Shown here: positions 1 to 8,997 of the stretch, piece after piece
Layout of the letters: each line of letters begins with the position of its first letter
Numbering within the stretch: the first letter of the stretch is position 1
Source: Pelomonas sp. Root1217
Lineage (GTDB): Bacteria; Pseudomonadota; Gammaproteobacteria; Burkholderiales; Burkholderiaceae_C
NCBI RefSeq assembly: GCF_001425705.1
Contig: NZ_LMDC01000001.1
Coordinates: forward strand, 1,162,486 to 1,226,485
Reading direction: 5' to 3'
Length of the DNA stretch: 64,000 nt
The notes under the pieces: model-generated
Told to the model about the DNA's origin: nothing
The model's database searches: none
The model's input: only the letters and a program-made list of their open reading frames with translations
Translations under genes and position numbers: made by a program

Positions 1-40
1 GCGGCGCCGCGATCGTGTGCGGTTCAGGGCCTCTTCTTTG

Positions 41-74
41 GTGACTTTCTTCTGGCCCCGCAGAAGAAAGTTAC
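41..74. repeat. Inverted repeat / hairpin downstream of the LytTR operon
   Basis: The arms at 44-53 (ACTTTCTTCT) and 62-71 (AGAAGAAAGT) pair perfectly around an 8-base G/C loop. Allowing one G-T wobble the stem extends to 41-53/62-74. It lies about 80 bp past the stop of the LytTR regulator gene, so it could end that transcript. The motif resembles an interspersed repeat often seen between genes in Burkholderiales (inference from memory). There is no clear T-tract. Confidence 0.45.
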
Positions 75-152
75 CCGGCCGCCGGGACGGACTCCCGGCA
101 ATGCAGCGAGCAGACGCGCCCTACGAAAAGCAACCCGCCAATCCACCAACCC

Positions 153-923
153 TCACATCTGCCTAAACAGATGCGCACAGCTCTCCGCAACCAACAGCAT
201 CTCCGAGCCATGCTTCAACTTGATCTGCATGCGCCCCCGAAAGTCCCGGCTGACGGTGGCAATCGAGTTCACATTGACCAGCGTCGAGCGGTGGATCTGC
301 CAGAACTGCTGCGGGTCGAGCTCGTCGATGAGCTCCTTCAGCGGCTTGCGGATCAGCGCCTCACCGTCTTTCAATCCCAGCCGCGTGTACTTGTTGTCGC
401 TCTGGAAGAACATGACTTCGTCGACCGTGATGAGGCGCAGCGTCTGGCCCACCGAGGCATTGATCCAGCGCAGCGGCGCCCGTGTGGCGGACGGCATGGC
501 CGCCGGGCGGGCCACGAGCTCGTCCAGCACATTGCCCAACGGCGCCGGTGCCTGGCCCAGCCGCGCCTTCAGCCGCGTGATGGCGGTGAACAGACGCGCG
601 CCGGCGAGCGGCTTGAGCAGATAGTCGACAGCGCCCTGGTCAAAGGCGGCGATGGCGTACTGGTCGTAGGCGGTCACGAAGACGACATGGGCGCGGCCAT
701 TGACCTGGCGGGCCACTTCGATGCCGGTGGCGCCAGGCATCTCGATGTCCAGGAAGAGGATGTCGGGCTGGTGCCGGTCCAGCAGGCGCAGCGCCTCCAG
801 GCCGTCGGCCGCTTCGCCAACGATGCTGAGTTCAGGCCACAGCTTGCCCAACTGCTCGACAAGCTCGCCGCGCAGCGCGGCTTCGTCTTCTGCAACGACC
901 GCAGTGGGAGCGAAGAGACTCAT
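153..923 (-). CDS. LytTR-family response regulator
   Basis: DNA-binding response regulator of the LytR/AlgR type, 256 aa. The N-terminal receiver domain (about residues 8-125) shows the acidic pocket (AEDE), the phospho-acceptor Asp in LFLDIEMPG, the switch Thr in FVTAYD and the conserved Lys in YLLKP. The C-terminal LytTR DNA-binding domain (about 150-255) includes the FFQSDNKYT and FWQIHRSTLVNV segments typical of the family. Its ATG overlaps the TGA of the upstream kinase-like gene (ATGA), so the three genes 3066-153 are very probably one translationally coupled operon. The target genes cannot be read from the sequence. Confidence 0.93.
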   Translation of the reverse strand: MSLFAPTAVVAEDEAALRGELVEQLGKLWPELSIVGEAADGLEALRLLDRHQPDILFLDIEMPGATGIEVARQVNGRAHVVFVTAYDQYAIAAFDQGAVDYLLKPLAGARLFTAITRLKARLGQAPAPLGNVLDELVARPAAMPSATRAPLRWINASVGQTLRLITVDEVMFFQSDNKYTRLGLKDGEALIRKPLKELIDELDPQQFWQIHRSTLVNVNSIATVSRDFRGRMQIKLKHGSEMLLVAESCAHLFRQM

Positions 924-1972
924 GCAGGTAGATCCAGAATGAATTCGGTGCGGCCGTTGCCGCTCGTGCAGACAAGTTTCGCGCCGAGCACGGCCAGGCG
1001 CTCGCGCAGTGACGCGAGGTCGGCGTCATCGCTGCACAGGCCCTCCTGATCGAAGCCCAGCGTGATGCTGCCATCGACGCTGAGCCAGCAGCGGCCCGGG
1101 TGGCCCAACCGCACCGCGCGCTGCACCAGGGGCAGCAGCAGCATCGGTGGCAGCTGGGTCGCGCCGCGCGGGCCGAGCTCGCAGTCGAAGGCGGGTGGGT
1201 TGCCGTTGAGATCGCGCAGCAGGTCAAGGTAGCTGGCGATCAGCTCGGCCTCGCTGCCCAGCGTGGCGCCGGCATCGCGAAGCCGCGGCAGGGCCACACG
1301 CAGATGGCGGATCAGCCGCTCCAGCCGTGCGCTGGCAGTCGGGTCCTCGCGGCCATAGGCCTGCTCGACAGAGACGAGGGCGTCGAACAGCAAGGCCGGG
1401 TCGACCTGGGCCTGCAGGGCGGCCAGGCGCGAGGCCAACGCGTGGCGACGCAACTGGCTGTGCTCGCGCAACAGGTCCTGCGCCGCCTGGTCCTGGCGGC
1501 GGCGCAGCGTGCGGAACTCCAGCACGCCGACGATCATCAGTGCCGGCATGAAGACCCACAGCGTGTCGCCGATGACGGCGTTGACGCGGAACATCGTGCA
1601 CTTGATCTTGCCGTGCGTCTGCGCATAGATGTCGCACAGCGACGGCCAGGGCAGGGCGGCGGCCAGCGGGTAGATGACGGCCATGGCCAGCACCGAGCCC
1701 AGCAAGGTGGCCGCCACGAGGCGCTGGCGGCGTGCTGGATGGATGGGGCTGCTGCGTGCGGCCGGCAGCCAGCACAGCAGCAACACGGCGCAGCTGATCA
1801 GGGGCAGGCTGAGCTGGCGGGCCAGCACCTGGGGCAACTGGTCGCCGACGCGCAGCTCCAGCAGCGAGGTCAGGTCGATGGCGCCGAACAACAGGGCCGC
1901 GGAGACGAAGACCACGGCTTCGTTCAGGCGTAGCGAACGCCAGGACTGCAGCACGTGACGGAGTGCGTTCAT
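920..1972 (-). CDS. Degenerate LytS-like sensor kinase (pseudokinase)
   Basis: 350-aa membrane protein with four hydrophobic segments in the first 155 residues, then a region that aligns by eye with the intact LytS-type kinase encoded just upstream. The kinase core is broken. The family PHFLFN phospho-acceptor motif reads PALLFD here, with Ala193 replacing His. The N-box VENAIKHG is replaced by VQRAVRLG, and the G-boxes are not recognisable. The start overlaps the stop of the upstream kinase gene (ATGA), and the stop overlaps the start of the regulator. It is full length and in frame, so it is probably retained for a non-catalytic role such as sensing or heterodimerising with the active kinase (inference). 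Confidence 0.8.
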   Translation of the reverse strand: MNALRHVLQSWRSLRLNEAVVFVSAALLFGAIDLTSLLELRVGDQLPQVLARQLSLPLISCAVLLLCWLPAARSSPIHPARRQRLVAATLLGSVLAMAVIYPLAAALPWPSLCDIYAQTHGKIKCTMFRVNAVIGDTLWVFMPALMIVGVLEFRTLRRRQDQAAQDLLREHSQLRRHALASRLAALQAQVDPALLFDALVSVEQAYGREDPTASARLERLIRHLRVALPRLRDAGATLGSEAELIASYLDLLRDLNGNPPAFDCELGPRGATQLPPMLLLPLVQRAVRLGHPGRCWLSVDGSITLGFDQEGLCSDDADLASLRERLAVLGAKLVCTSGNGRTEFILDLPA

Positions 1973-3066
1973 GCCAGGGCCTCCGCTGGCAGGTGCACGC
2001 GGGCAACGACGCCGCGCGGCTGGGCGGCCTCCAGCGCCAGCGTGGCTGCGTCGCCAAAGCGCGCCGCAAGCCGTGCGCGCGTGTTGGCCAGGCCCACACC
2101 GGCACCGCCACTGGCCGTGCCGAAGCCCTGGCCGTTGTCGGCCACTTCGACGGTCAGGCCGCCGTCGGCCGCGTGTGCCGCACGGATCTCGATGCGCCCG
2201 CCCTCGGGCAGCGGCGAGAGGCCGTGCTTGATGGCGTTCTCCACCAGCGTCGGCAGCACCAGCGTCGGCAGGCGGGCCGCCAGCAGTTCGTTTGGCGCGC
2301 TGATGTCGAAGGACAGGCGCTCGCCCATGCGCATCTGCAGGATGGCGAGGTAGTGGCGCACCAGCTCCAGCTCTTCGGCCAGCGTGGACTCATGCCGGCG
2401 CATGCCGGGCAGGGCGGCGCGCAGATAGGCGATCAGGGCCACCAGCATGTTGCGGCCTCGCTCGGGCTGGGTCTCGTACAGGCGCTTGACGTTGGCCAGC
2501 GTGTTGAACAGGAAGTGGGGCTCGATCTGGGCGTTCAGCGCCGACAGCTGGGCCTCGGTCTGCTGGGTCTTGAGCGCCTCGCGCTCGCGGAACAGCTGGG
2601 TCAGCTCGTCGCGGCCCTGGCGCTGGGCCCGGCTGACGAGCAGCAGCGCATAGGCGATGCCGCCGAGCAGGGCCCACAGCAAGATGGTGGACATGACCCA
2701 GGCGGGCTTGACCTTGTTGCCGGGATCGCCCATCGACGAGACCACATAGCGCAGCCATGTGCCAAGGGCCGCGCCGAAACCAACGGCGCCGGCCTGCACC
2801 GTCAGCGCGGCCGGCAGCTTCCAGCGCCGGCCGGCCAGCAGTGCTTCGGCCAGGGCCACCATCAGCAGCAGGGAGATGCCGGTCAGCAGGCATTGGCGGC
2901 TGAAGCGGACCAGATCGAAGAGGGCTTCGTCCAGGCCGCCGTCGCCCTCGCCGAACCAGGTCAGTGCACGTGAGATGGCGTAGAACAGGCAGAAGTAGTA
3001 GACGCCCGCCAGCATGCGCAGATTGCAGACGCGGCGAAAGGCTTGCAGCGGGCTGAGGTCCTCCAT
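1969..3066 (-). CDS. LytS-type sensor histidine kinase
   Basis: 365-aa sensor kinase of the His_kinase (LytS/YehU) family. Four hydrophobic stretches lie between residues 15 and 145, followed by a coiled linker and the phospho-acceptor motif IEPHFLFN with His184. The ATPase part has the N-box LVENAIKHG, the G1 box VADNGQGF and the G2 box GVGLANTRARL, so it looks catalytically complete. It is the first gene of an operon with the degenerate kinase and the LytTR regulator, both joined by 4-base overlaps. It is expected to phosphorylate the LytTR regulator. The signal is unknown. Confidence 0.92.
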   Translation of the reverse strand: MEDLSPLQAFRRVCNLRMLAGVYYFCLFYAISRALTWFGEGDGGLDEALFDLVRFSRQCLLTGISLLLMVALAEALLAGRRWKLPAALTVQAGAVGFGAALGTWLRYVVSSMGDPGNKVKPAWVMSTILLWALLGGIAYALLLVSRAQRQGRDELTQLFREREALKTQQTEAQLSALNAQIEPHFLFNTLANVKRLYETQPERGRNMLVALIAYLRAALPGMRRHESTLAEELELVRHYLAILQMRMGERLSFDISAPNELLAARLPTLVLPTLVENAIKHGLSPLPEGGRIEIRAAHAADGGLTVEVADNGQGFGTASGGAGVGLANTRARLAARFGDAATLALEAAQPRGVVARVHLPAEALA

Positions 3067-3122
3067 TGGGGCGATTCTCGGCGGGCCACCGCCGCCCGGG
3101 GGGGGGATGCGACGAACTGCCC

Positions 3123-3518
3123 TCAGGCGCTGCCGGCCGCGGCAATCAGCGCCTTGAGTTCCCGCTCCGATGCCGACGGATCGCCGAGGTTCACTTCGAT
3201 GAGGCGGCGCAGATGAGTGATGGATTCAATGTCGATGCTGCGGCACTGCACGCCGGCATGGCTGCCTTCGACATGGGCCAGCTCGCCGGCCATCGAGATG
3301 ACGATGTCACCCGGCGCGTCAGTGCCTTTGCTTTCGCCCAAAGGCAGCTTGACGAGGCAGGGCATGCCGACCTGGGGCGGATGCCCAGCCGGCAGCTGCA
3401 GCAGCACGCCTTTGAGGGAGATGTCCAGCACCTGGCAAAGCAGATGCTCCTGGGTCGTGATCAGCTCCGCGCCGGAGGCGAAGGCGACGCGGGTAAATTG
3501 GCGGCGTTCGGTGCTGAT
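3123..3518 (-). CDS. PilZ-domain protein, apparently with an ATC start
   Basis: Predicted c-di-GMP-binding PilZ protein of about 131 aa. The N-terminal part carries the PilZ arginine motif (ERRQFTRVAF), then QVLDISLKGVLL, which fits the family D/NxSxxG motif (DISLKG here). No ATG, GTG or TTG lies in frame between the preceding TAG (3567-3569) and this motif. The first GTG (3429-3431) would remove the RxxxR half of the binding site. A good Shine-Dalgarno AGGGAG (3525-3530 on the complementary strand) precedes two ATC codons at 3519-3521 and 3516-3518, so an ATC start is the simplest reading. A sequence error is the alternative. It follows the gene at 3567-4004 in the same frame, 48 bases after its stop. 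Confidence 0.75.
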   Translation of the reverse strand: MSTERRQFTRVAFASGAELITTQEHLLCQVLDISLKGVLLQLPAGHPPQVGMPCLVKLPLGESKGTDAPGDIVISMAGELAHVEGSHAGVQCRSIDIESITHLRRLIEVNLGDPSASERELKALIAAAGSA

Positions 3519-3566
3519 GATGGTCTCCCTGATCGGGCGAGCCCGGGCGAATGGGTTGCGCTGATC

Positions 3567-4004
3567 CTAGACGAAAGGTTCCAGCGCAACGCCGCTGCTG
3601 AAGACGGTGCTGTGCTCCACGGCCTGCTGCAGCCGCTCTGGCGCCAGCGAGGCCAGGCCCATGGCTTCGAGCATGAACCAGGCGGCGCGCAGCAGGGCGA
3701 CGATCTCGTCGCGCGTGCCGTCGACCTCGACCGGCGAGTCATCCCAGCCGCGCTCCTGCTGGGCCTGGCGCGGCGCGACCACGGCGGGCCGGTGCGCCCG
3801 CGCAATGCGGGCCAGCAGCTCGCGGGTGTCGACCGTTGCACTGGGGGCATCAATGAGCCGGACCAGATCGCCGAGCTGCTGCTCGGCCGCGGCGGCCAGC
3901 AGGCGTGCGGCCTGGTCGGCTCCGCCCGCCAGATAGAGGCCGGCGGCGAGGTCGGCGTATTCGAGGGCGGCAGACAGCCGCTGGAGGTCGGGGTTGGACG
4001 ACAT
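3567..4004 (-). CDS. Hypothetical protein, alpha-helical
   Basis: 145-aa soluble protein, rich in Ala, Leu and Gln, with no motif I recognise. Predicted helices run through most of it, with an acidic Trp-containing segment (QERGWDDSPVEVDG) in the middle. There is no signal peptide or membrane segment. It lies directly upstream of the PilZ gene on the same strand and in the same reading frame, so the two are probably co-transcribed. Codon use matches its neighbours, which supports a real gene. Confidence 0.65.
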   Translation of the reverse strand: MSSNPDLQRLSAALEYADLAAGLYLAGGADQAARLLAAAAEQQLGDLVRLIDAPSATVDTRELLARIARAHRPAVVAPRQAQQERGWDDSPVEVDGTRDEIVALLRAAWFMLEAMGLASLAPERLQQAVEHSTVFSSGVALEPFV

Positions 4005-4105
4005 GATCGTCGAGTCTAGGTTGTGTGCAGGGGCAACGGGCGGCCAAACTTCACGCTGCTTTGTTTATGCTGCCCCCTCCAATGAGGGCCTCAAGGAGAG
4101 CTGAA

Positions 4106-4675
4106 GTGATCGATCGTCGCCAGCATCTGCAACACCTCGCCGCCCTGGCATCCGCCACGGCCCTGCCTGCTTTTGCCGCGGACGACAAGGACAGCACCTA
4201 TGACGAGGAGTCCGTCCTGAAGGCTGCAACCGATTTCTTCGGCCAGACGACGGAAGGCCTTGCCAAGGTCATCGAGAAGGCCTTCAAGGAGCAGGGGCGG
4301 CCCAATGCCTACATCAAGGGCGAGGAAGCCGGCGCGGCCATCACCGTGGGCCTGCGCTATGGCGACGGTGAGTTGCTGATGAAGGGCGGCGGCGCGTCCA
4401 GGGTCTACTGGGCCGGCCCGTCCATCGGCTTCGACCTGGGCGCCAACGCGTCCAAGGTCTTCACGCTGGTCTACAAGCTGCCCAAGGTGAGCGCGATCTA
4501 CCAGCGCTTCCCGGGCGTGGATGGCAGCCTCTACTACATCGGTGGCGCCGGCATCAATTACCAGCGCCTGAACGGCATCACGCTGGCGCCCATCCGCCTG
4601 GGCGTGGGCCTGCGCGCCGGGGCCAGCGTCGGCTACATCCATTACCGTCGCGAGAAGAGCATCAATCCGTTCTGA
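4106..4675 (+). CDS. DUF1134 (EipA-like) envelope protein
   Basis: 189-aa exported protein of the DUF1134 family, which includes the Brucella envelope-integrity protein EipA. The GTG start is chosen because AAGGAG lies 7 bases upstream. It opens with DRRQHLQHLAALAS and a hydrophobic stretch ending ALPAFA, a signal peptide with a twin-arginine-like start. The mature part contains the glycine-rich core typical of the family (YWAGPSIGFDLGANASK, FPGVDGSLYYIGGAGINY, LGVGLRAGASVGYIHYR). A role in cell envelope integrity follows from the family. The exact function here is not known. Confidence 0.85.
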   Translation: MIDRRQHLQHLAALASATALPAFAADDKDSTYDEESVLKAATDFFGQTTEGLAKVIEKAFKEQGRPNAYIKGEEAGAAITVGLRYGDGELLMKGGGASRVYWAGPSIGFDLGANASKVFTLVYKLPKVSAIYQRFPGVDGSLYYIGGAGINYQRLNGITLAPIRLGVGLRAGASVGYIHYRREKSINPF

Positions 4676-4816
4676 AGCGAAGCCGACGGCTAAAACGCCG
4701 TGCCATGCGGGCCGTCAAAGCGCCTTGCAATTGCCGCAGGCAAGCTCGCTTTCCCAGTTCTACCGCCTGTGCGACAAGGCGTAGACTGTAAATTCATCCA
4801 GTATTCGAGGTCCATC

Positions 4817-7800
4817 TTGAGCAGCACCACCGACCTGCCCGTGCAGGACATTTCCAGCGAAGTCCTGATCGAGAAGTACGCCAAGGGCGGCGAGCAGACG
4901 CCCGACGAACTGCGTGAGCGCGTCGCCCGGGCCCTGGCCCAGGCCGAGAAGCCGGCCGATCGCGTGCGCTGGGCGGCCGCTTTCCTCGATGCGCAAAAGC
5001 GCGGCTTCGTGCCCGCCGGCCGCATCATGTCCGCAGCCGGCACGGAGTTGTCCGCCACGCTGATCAACTGCTTCGTGCAGCCCGTCGGCGACTCCATCGC
5101 CACGCCCGAGGACGGCGTGCCGGGTATCTATACCGCGTTGACCGAAGCCGCCGAGACCATGCGCCGCGGCGGCGGCGTCGGCTACGACTTCAGCCGCATT
5201 CGCCCGATGGGTGCCTGGGTGGGCTCAACGCGCAGCCATGCCTCCGGCCCCATCAGCTACATGCGCGTGTTCGACCGCAGCTGCGAGACGGTGGAGAGCG
5301 CCGGCAGCCGCCGCGGCGCGCAGATGGGCGTGCTGCGCTGCGACCACCCCGACATCGAGGCCTTCATCCACGCCAAGGACCAGGGTGACCTGCGCAACTT
5401 CAACATCTCCATCGGCGTGACCGACGCCTTCATGGAGGCCGTGCAGTCCGACGGCACGGTGGAGCTGGCGCACAAGGCGCAACCCAGCGCCGAGCAGATC
5501 GAGGCCGGCGCCTACCAGCGCGGTGACGGCCAATGGGTCTACCGCAAGGTGCGCGCCCGCGAGCTGTGGGACCAGGTCATGCGCTCCACCTACGACCACG
5601 CCGAGCCGGGCGTGCTCTTCCTGGACCGCATCAACGCCGACAACAACCTGCATTACTGCGAGACGATTGCGGCGACCAACCCGTGCGTGACGGGCGATAC
5701 GCGGCTGGCGACCCAGCACGGCCTTGTGCCCATCGCCTGGCTGCAAGCCAATGGCGCGGCGTTGGATTGCACGGTGGACCGGCGCGCCCTTGGCGCCGAA
5801 GAACGCGGCACCGTGGTTCGCCCCGCCGTACCCGCCTTCCTGAGCGCCGGCCAGGCCGAGGTCTTCAAGGTCACGACAGCGGAAGGCTATGAGATCAAGG
5901 CAACGGCCTGGCACGAGTTCTACACAGCACGCGGCAAGCTCAAGCTGTCCGAGTTGAAGCCGGGCGACGAGCTGTGGGTGCAGTCCGGCAAGGGCCAGTT
6001 CGGTGCCCAGGGTAGCGAGGCACTTGGCACGTTGCTCGGCTTGATCACCGGCGACGGCCATTTCACCAATCGCGGCAAGGGCGAGCAGGCCGCAGTCGTC
6101 AACCTGTGGAACGAAGAGCGCCAGCTTGCCGACGGCATCGCCGGCTTCGTCAACACCTTGATTGCTGGCATCGCCCAGGCACCGCGTGAGTACCACGTCA
6201 AGCCGGTCGCCATTGCCGAACGCAATCTGGTGATGATTCGCTCCATCATGCTGGCCCGCGTGCTGGACGGCTATGGCTTCAACGCGAAGACCAAGCTGGC
6301 CGTGCCCGAGGTCGTCTGGCAGGGCAGCGAGGACTGCATGCGCGGTTATCTGCGCGCGCTGTTCCAGACCGACGGCACGGTCAATGTGTCTTCGTTCAGC
6401 CAGAGCTGCTCGGTGCGGCTGTCGTCCATTCATCGGCGCCTGCTGCAGGACGTGCAGGTGCTGCTCGCCAACTTCGGCGTGTTCTCGCGCATTCACGAGC
6501 GGCGCCAAGGCGGCGCGCGCAGCCTGCCGGATGGCCACGGTGGCCGACGCGACTATCTCTGCCAGACGCTGCATGAGCTGATCGTCGATGGCGAGTCGCG
6601 CGAAGTCTTCATGCGCGAAGTCGGCTTCCTGCTACCAACCAAGCGAGAGAAGTACGAGGCCTGGGTTGAAGGCAAGGCGCTGCTGAAGACCCAGCGCTTC
6701 GCCGCGAAGATCACATCCATCGAGGCTGCCGGCATCGAGCCCGTCTACGACACGACGCAAGCCGACGGCAACACGGTCATCTTCAATGGCCTGGTGACCG
6801 GGCAATGCGCTGAACAACCGCTTCCGCCCTACGGCTGCTGCTGCCTCGGTTCCATCGACCTGACGCGCTTTGTGCGCGACCCGTTCAGCGCCAAGCCGGT
6901 GTTCGACGAGGCCGGCTTTGCCGAGGTCGTCGCCGTGGCCACGCGCATGCTGGACAACGTGCTCGACGTGACGCCGTGGCCGCTGCCCGCGCAGGCACAG
7001 GAGGCGTCCAACAAGCGCCGCGTGGGCCTGGGCTTCACGGGCCTGGGCGATGCCCTTGTCATGCTCAACCTGCGCTATGACACGCAGGAGGCGCGCGACA
7101 TGGCCAGCCATATCAGCGAGGTCATGCGCGACGCGGCCTACTCGGCCTCCAGCGACATCGCTGCCGAGCGTGGCAGCTTCCCGCTGTTCAATGCCGATCT
7201 CTATCTCTCCGGCGGCAGCTTCGCGTCGCGCCTGCCGCAGGGGCTGAAGGACAAGATCCGTTCGCAAGGGCTGCGCAACTCCCATTTGCTGTCCATTGCT
7301 CCCACCGGCACCATCAGCCTGGCCTTTGCCGACAACGCCAGCAACGGCATCGAGCCGGCGTTCTCGTGGACCTACACACGCAAGAAGCGCCTGCCGCAGA
7401 CCGAGGGTGGTGGCTTCAAAGAGTATGCCGTCGAGGACCACGCCTGGCGCCTGTACCGCCACCTGTTCGGCGCCGACGCGCCACTGAGCGACGCCTTCGT
7501 CACTGCGCTCGAACTGAGCGCGGCCGACCATGCCTCCATGGTTGCGGCCGTCGCCCCGTACATCGACACGTCGATCAGCAAGACGGTCAATGTGCCGGCC
7601 GACTATCCCTATGAGGACTTCCAGAATCTCTACATCCAGGCCTGGCAGACCAAGCTGAAGGGTCTGGCCACGTATCGGCCCAACAGCGTGCTCGGTTCGG
7701 TGCTGTCGGTCACGCCGGAGGTCAAGCAACCGGAGCCATTGCGAGCCGACGTGGGCGGCGCCAACCAGCGCCTGCGCGTCGAGCGCCTGCCCAATGCCGT

Positions 7801-8836
7801 CGTCGCTTCGCTGCGCTGGCCCAGCCGCCCCGACATGCCCGGCGGCAACCCGGCCTGGAGCTATCTGATCCAGCATCCACACGGTGACTTCGCCCTCTTC
7901 ATCGGCGAGCTGCCGCTGGAGGGGCCAGACGCCGGCCTGTTCGGGCGCAACCTGCCCTTCGAGGTGTGGGTCAACGGTGCCGAGCAGCCGCGTGGCCTGT
8001 CGGCCCTGGCCAAGACCCTCTCCATGGACCTGCGCACCAACGACGCGGCCTGGCTGCGCCTGAAGCTCGACGCGCTGGCCACTGTCGCCGAAGAGCGCGC
8101 CTTCGAAATGCCCATGCCGCCCAGCGGCGAGAAGCGCCTCTTCCCCGGCGTCGTCGCAGCGACCGCCGCCGTCATCCGCTGGCGCTGCGAGCAGCTCGGC
8201 GCGCTGGCCGAAGGCGGCGCCACGCCGGTGGTGGACGCCATGTTCAGCCGCAACGAGCCGCGCACCGGTGTGTCCGGCACGCTGGCCTGGGCCGTGGACG
8301 TGGACAACCCGGCCACCAACGAGCAGTTCACGCTGACGCTGAAGGAAGTGGTGTTGCCCACGCCCGAGGGCGGCAGCGTCATGCGGCCTTGCGCGATGGG
8401 CTTCTCGGGCAACTATCCCAAGGCCCTGGACGGCCTGGCCCGCCTGCTGTCGCTGGACATGCGCGTGATGGACCCTGGCTGGATCGCGATGAAGCTGCGC
8501 AAGCTGCTGAACGTCGGCGAGCCGCTGGGCCACTTCATGGCCCCGGTGCCGTCACTGAACGGCGAGCGTCGCCAGCAGGTCTGGCCGTCGACGGTGGCCT
8601 ATGTGGCCCGCCTCGTCATCCACCGCTACGCCATGCTCGGCATCCTCGACGAAGCCGGCCAGCCACTGACCGACATGGGCCTGTTGCAGACGCCCGCTCC
8701 GAAGCTCGCCGCGGCGGCCGGCTCGCTGCAGGTCCAGGCCGGCAAGCCCTGCCCGGAATGCGGCAACGCGACCATGATCCACAAGGATGGTTGCGATTTC
8801 TGCACGGCTTGTGGGTATGTGGGGCAGTGCGGGTGA
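4817..8836 (+). CDS. nrdJ: Adenosylcobalamin-dependent ribonucleotide reductase (class II), intein-containing
   Basis: Makes deoxyribonucleotides from ribonucleotides using a cobalamin-generated thiyl radical. The precursor is 1339 aa. After removing a 374-aa intein the mature enzyme is about 965 aa. The TTG at 4817 is preferred because GAGG lies 6 bases upstream and the upstream in-frame stretch does not look like protein. Active-site motif N-x-C-x-E is formed after splicing (ATNP joined to [12 protein letters not shown]). The fold continues with SIAPTGTIS and the substrate-site segment [21 protein letters not shown]. Two repeated TSCPD-like blocks follow, then a C-terminal cysteine cluster ([19 protein letters not shown]), probably zinc-binding or redox-active. 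No cobalamin riboswitch or NrdR box was seen in the 140 bp upstream. Confidence 0.96.
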   Translation: MSSTTDLPVQDISSEVLIEKYAKGGEQTPDELRERVARALAQAEKPADRVRWAAAFLDAQKRGFVPAGRIMSAAGTELSATLINCFVQPVGDSIATPEDGVPGIYTALTEAAETMRRGGGVGYDFSRIRPMGAWVGSTRSHASGPISYMRVFDRSCETVESAGSRRGAQMGVLRCDHPDIEAFIHAKDQGDLRNFNISIGVTDAFMEAVQSDGTVELAHKAQPSAEQIEAGAYQRGDGQWVYRKVRARELWDQVMRSTYDHAEPGVLFLDRINADNNLHYCETIAATNPCVTGDTRLATQHGLVPIAWLQANGAALDCTVDRRALGAEERGTVVRPAVPAFLSAGQAEVFKVTTAEGYEIKATAWHEFYTARGKLKLSELKPGDELWVQSGKGQFGAQGSEALGTLLGLITGDGHFTNRGKGEQAAVVNLWNEERQLADGIAGFVNTLIAGIAQAPREYHVKPVAIAERNLVMIRSIMLARVLDGYGFNAKTKLAVPEVVWQGSEDCMRGYLRALFQTDGTVNVSSFSQSCSVRLSSIHRRLLQDVQVLLANFGVFSRIHERRQGGARSLPDGHGGRRDYLCQTLHELIVDGESREVFMREVGFLLPTKREKYEAWVEGKALLKTQRFAAKITSIEAAGIEPVYDTTQADGNTVIFNGLVTGQCAEQPLPPYGCCCLGSIDLTRFVRDPFSAKPVFDEAGFAEVVAVATRMLDNVLDVTPWPLPAQAQEASNKRRVGLGFTGLGDALVMLNLRYDTQEARDMASHISEVMRDAAYSASSDIAAERGSFPLFNADLYLSGGSFASRLPQGLKDKIRSQGLRNSHLLSIAPTGTISLAFADNASNGIEPAFSWTYTRKKRLPQTEGGGFKEYAVEDHAWRLYRHLFGADAPLSDAFVTALELSAADHASMVAAVAPYIDTSISKTVNVPADYPYEDFQNLYIQAWQTKLKGLATYRPNSVLGSVLSVTPEVKQPEPLRADVGGANQRLRVERLPNAVVASLRWPSRPDMPGGNPAWSYLIQHPHGDFALFIGELPLEGPDAGLFGRNLPFEVWVNGAEQPRGLSALAKTLSMDLRTNDAAWLRLKLDALATVAEERAFEMPMPPSGEKRLFPGVVAATAAVIRWRCEQLGALAEGGATPVVDAMFSRNEPRTGVSGTLAWAVDVDNPATNEQFTLTLKEVVLPTPEGGSVMRPCAMGFSGNYPKALDGLARLLSLDMRVMDPGWIAMKLRKLLNVGEPLGHFMAPVPSLNGERRQQVWPSTVAYVARLVIHRYAMLGILDEAGQPLTDMGLLQTPAPKLAAAAGSLQVQAGKPCPECGNATMIHKDGCDFCTACGYVGQCG
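5684..6805 (+). other. Intein with LAGLIDADG homing endonuclease inside nrdJ
   Basis: 374-aa in-frame protein-splicing element, precursor residues 290-663. The N-terminal splice block starts with Cys1 ([13 protein letters not shown]). Block B is [13 protein letters not shown] with the conserved Thr and His. Two dodecapeptide motifs, [13 protein letters not shown] (about 6027-6065) and [13 protein letters not shown] (about 6343-6381), identify a LAGLIDADG endonuclease. The C-terminal block is [18 protein letters not shown] followed by LVTGQ. It ends in Gly-Gln rather than the usual His-Asn. The +1 extein residue is the cysteine (codon 6806-6808) expected to carry the thiyl radical, so unspliced enzyme would be inactive. 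Endonuclease motifs look intact, so it may still be mobile. Confidence 0.95.
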
Positions 8837-8997
8837 GGGTACGAGGGTACGCGCTGGACCAATTTATGAAAGCACGACGCATGACGCGAAAGTGCTTTTC
8901 CAGGAGGCTGAGGGCGAGCAACTAGCCAAACTGTGAAAGTTGCTCTGCGGCCAACTCGAACTTACACATTTTCGGGTCAGGTACACCCTGCAAACCC

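Noticed and set aside
4676-4816. Cobalamin riboswitch or NrdR box upstream of nrdJ
   Set aside because: Only 140 bp, no B12-box-like element and no NrdR consensus pair.
6632-8533. 633-aa open frame antisense to nrdJ
   Set aside because: No domain recognised, skewed composition, and the overlapping nrdJ frame is certain.
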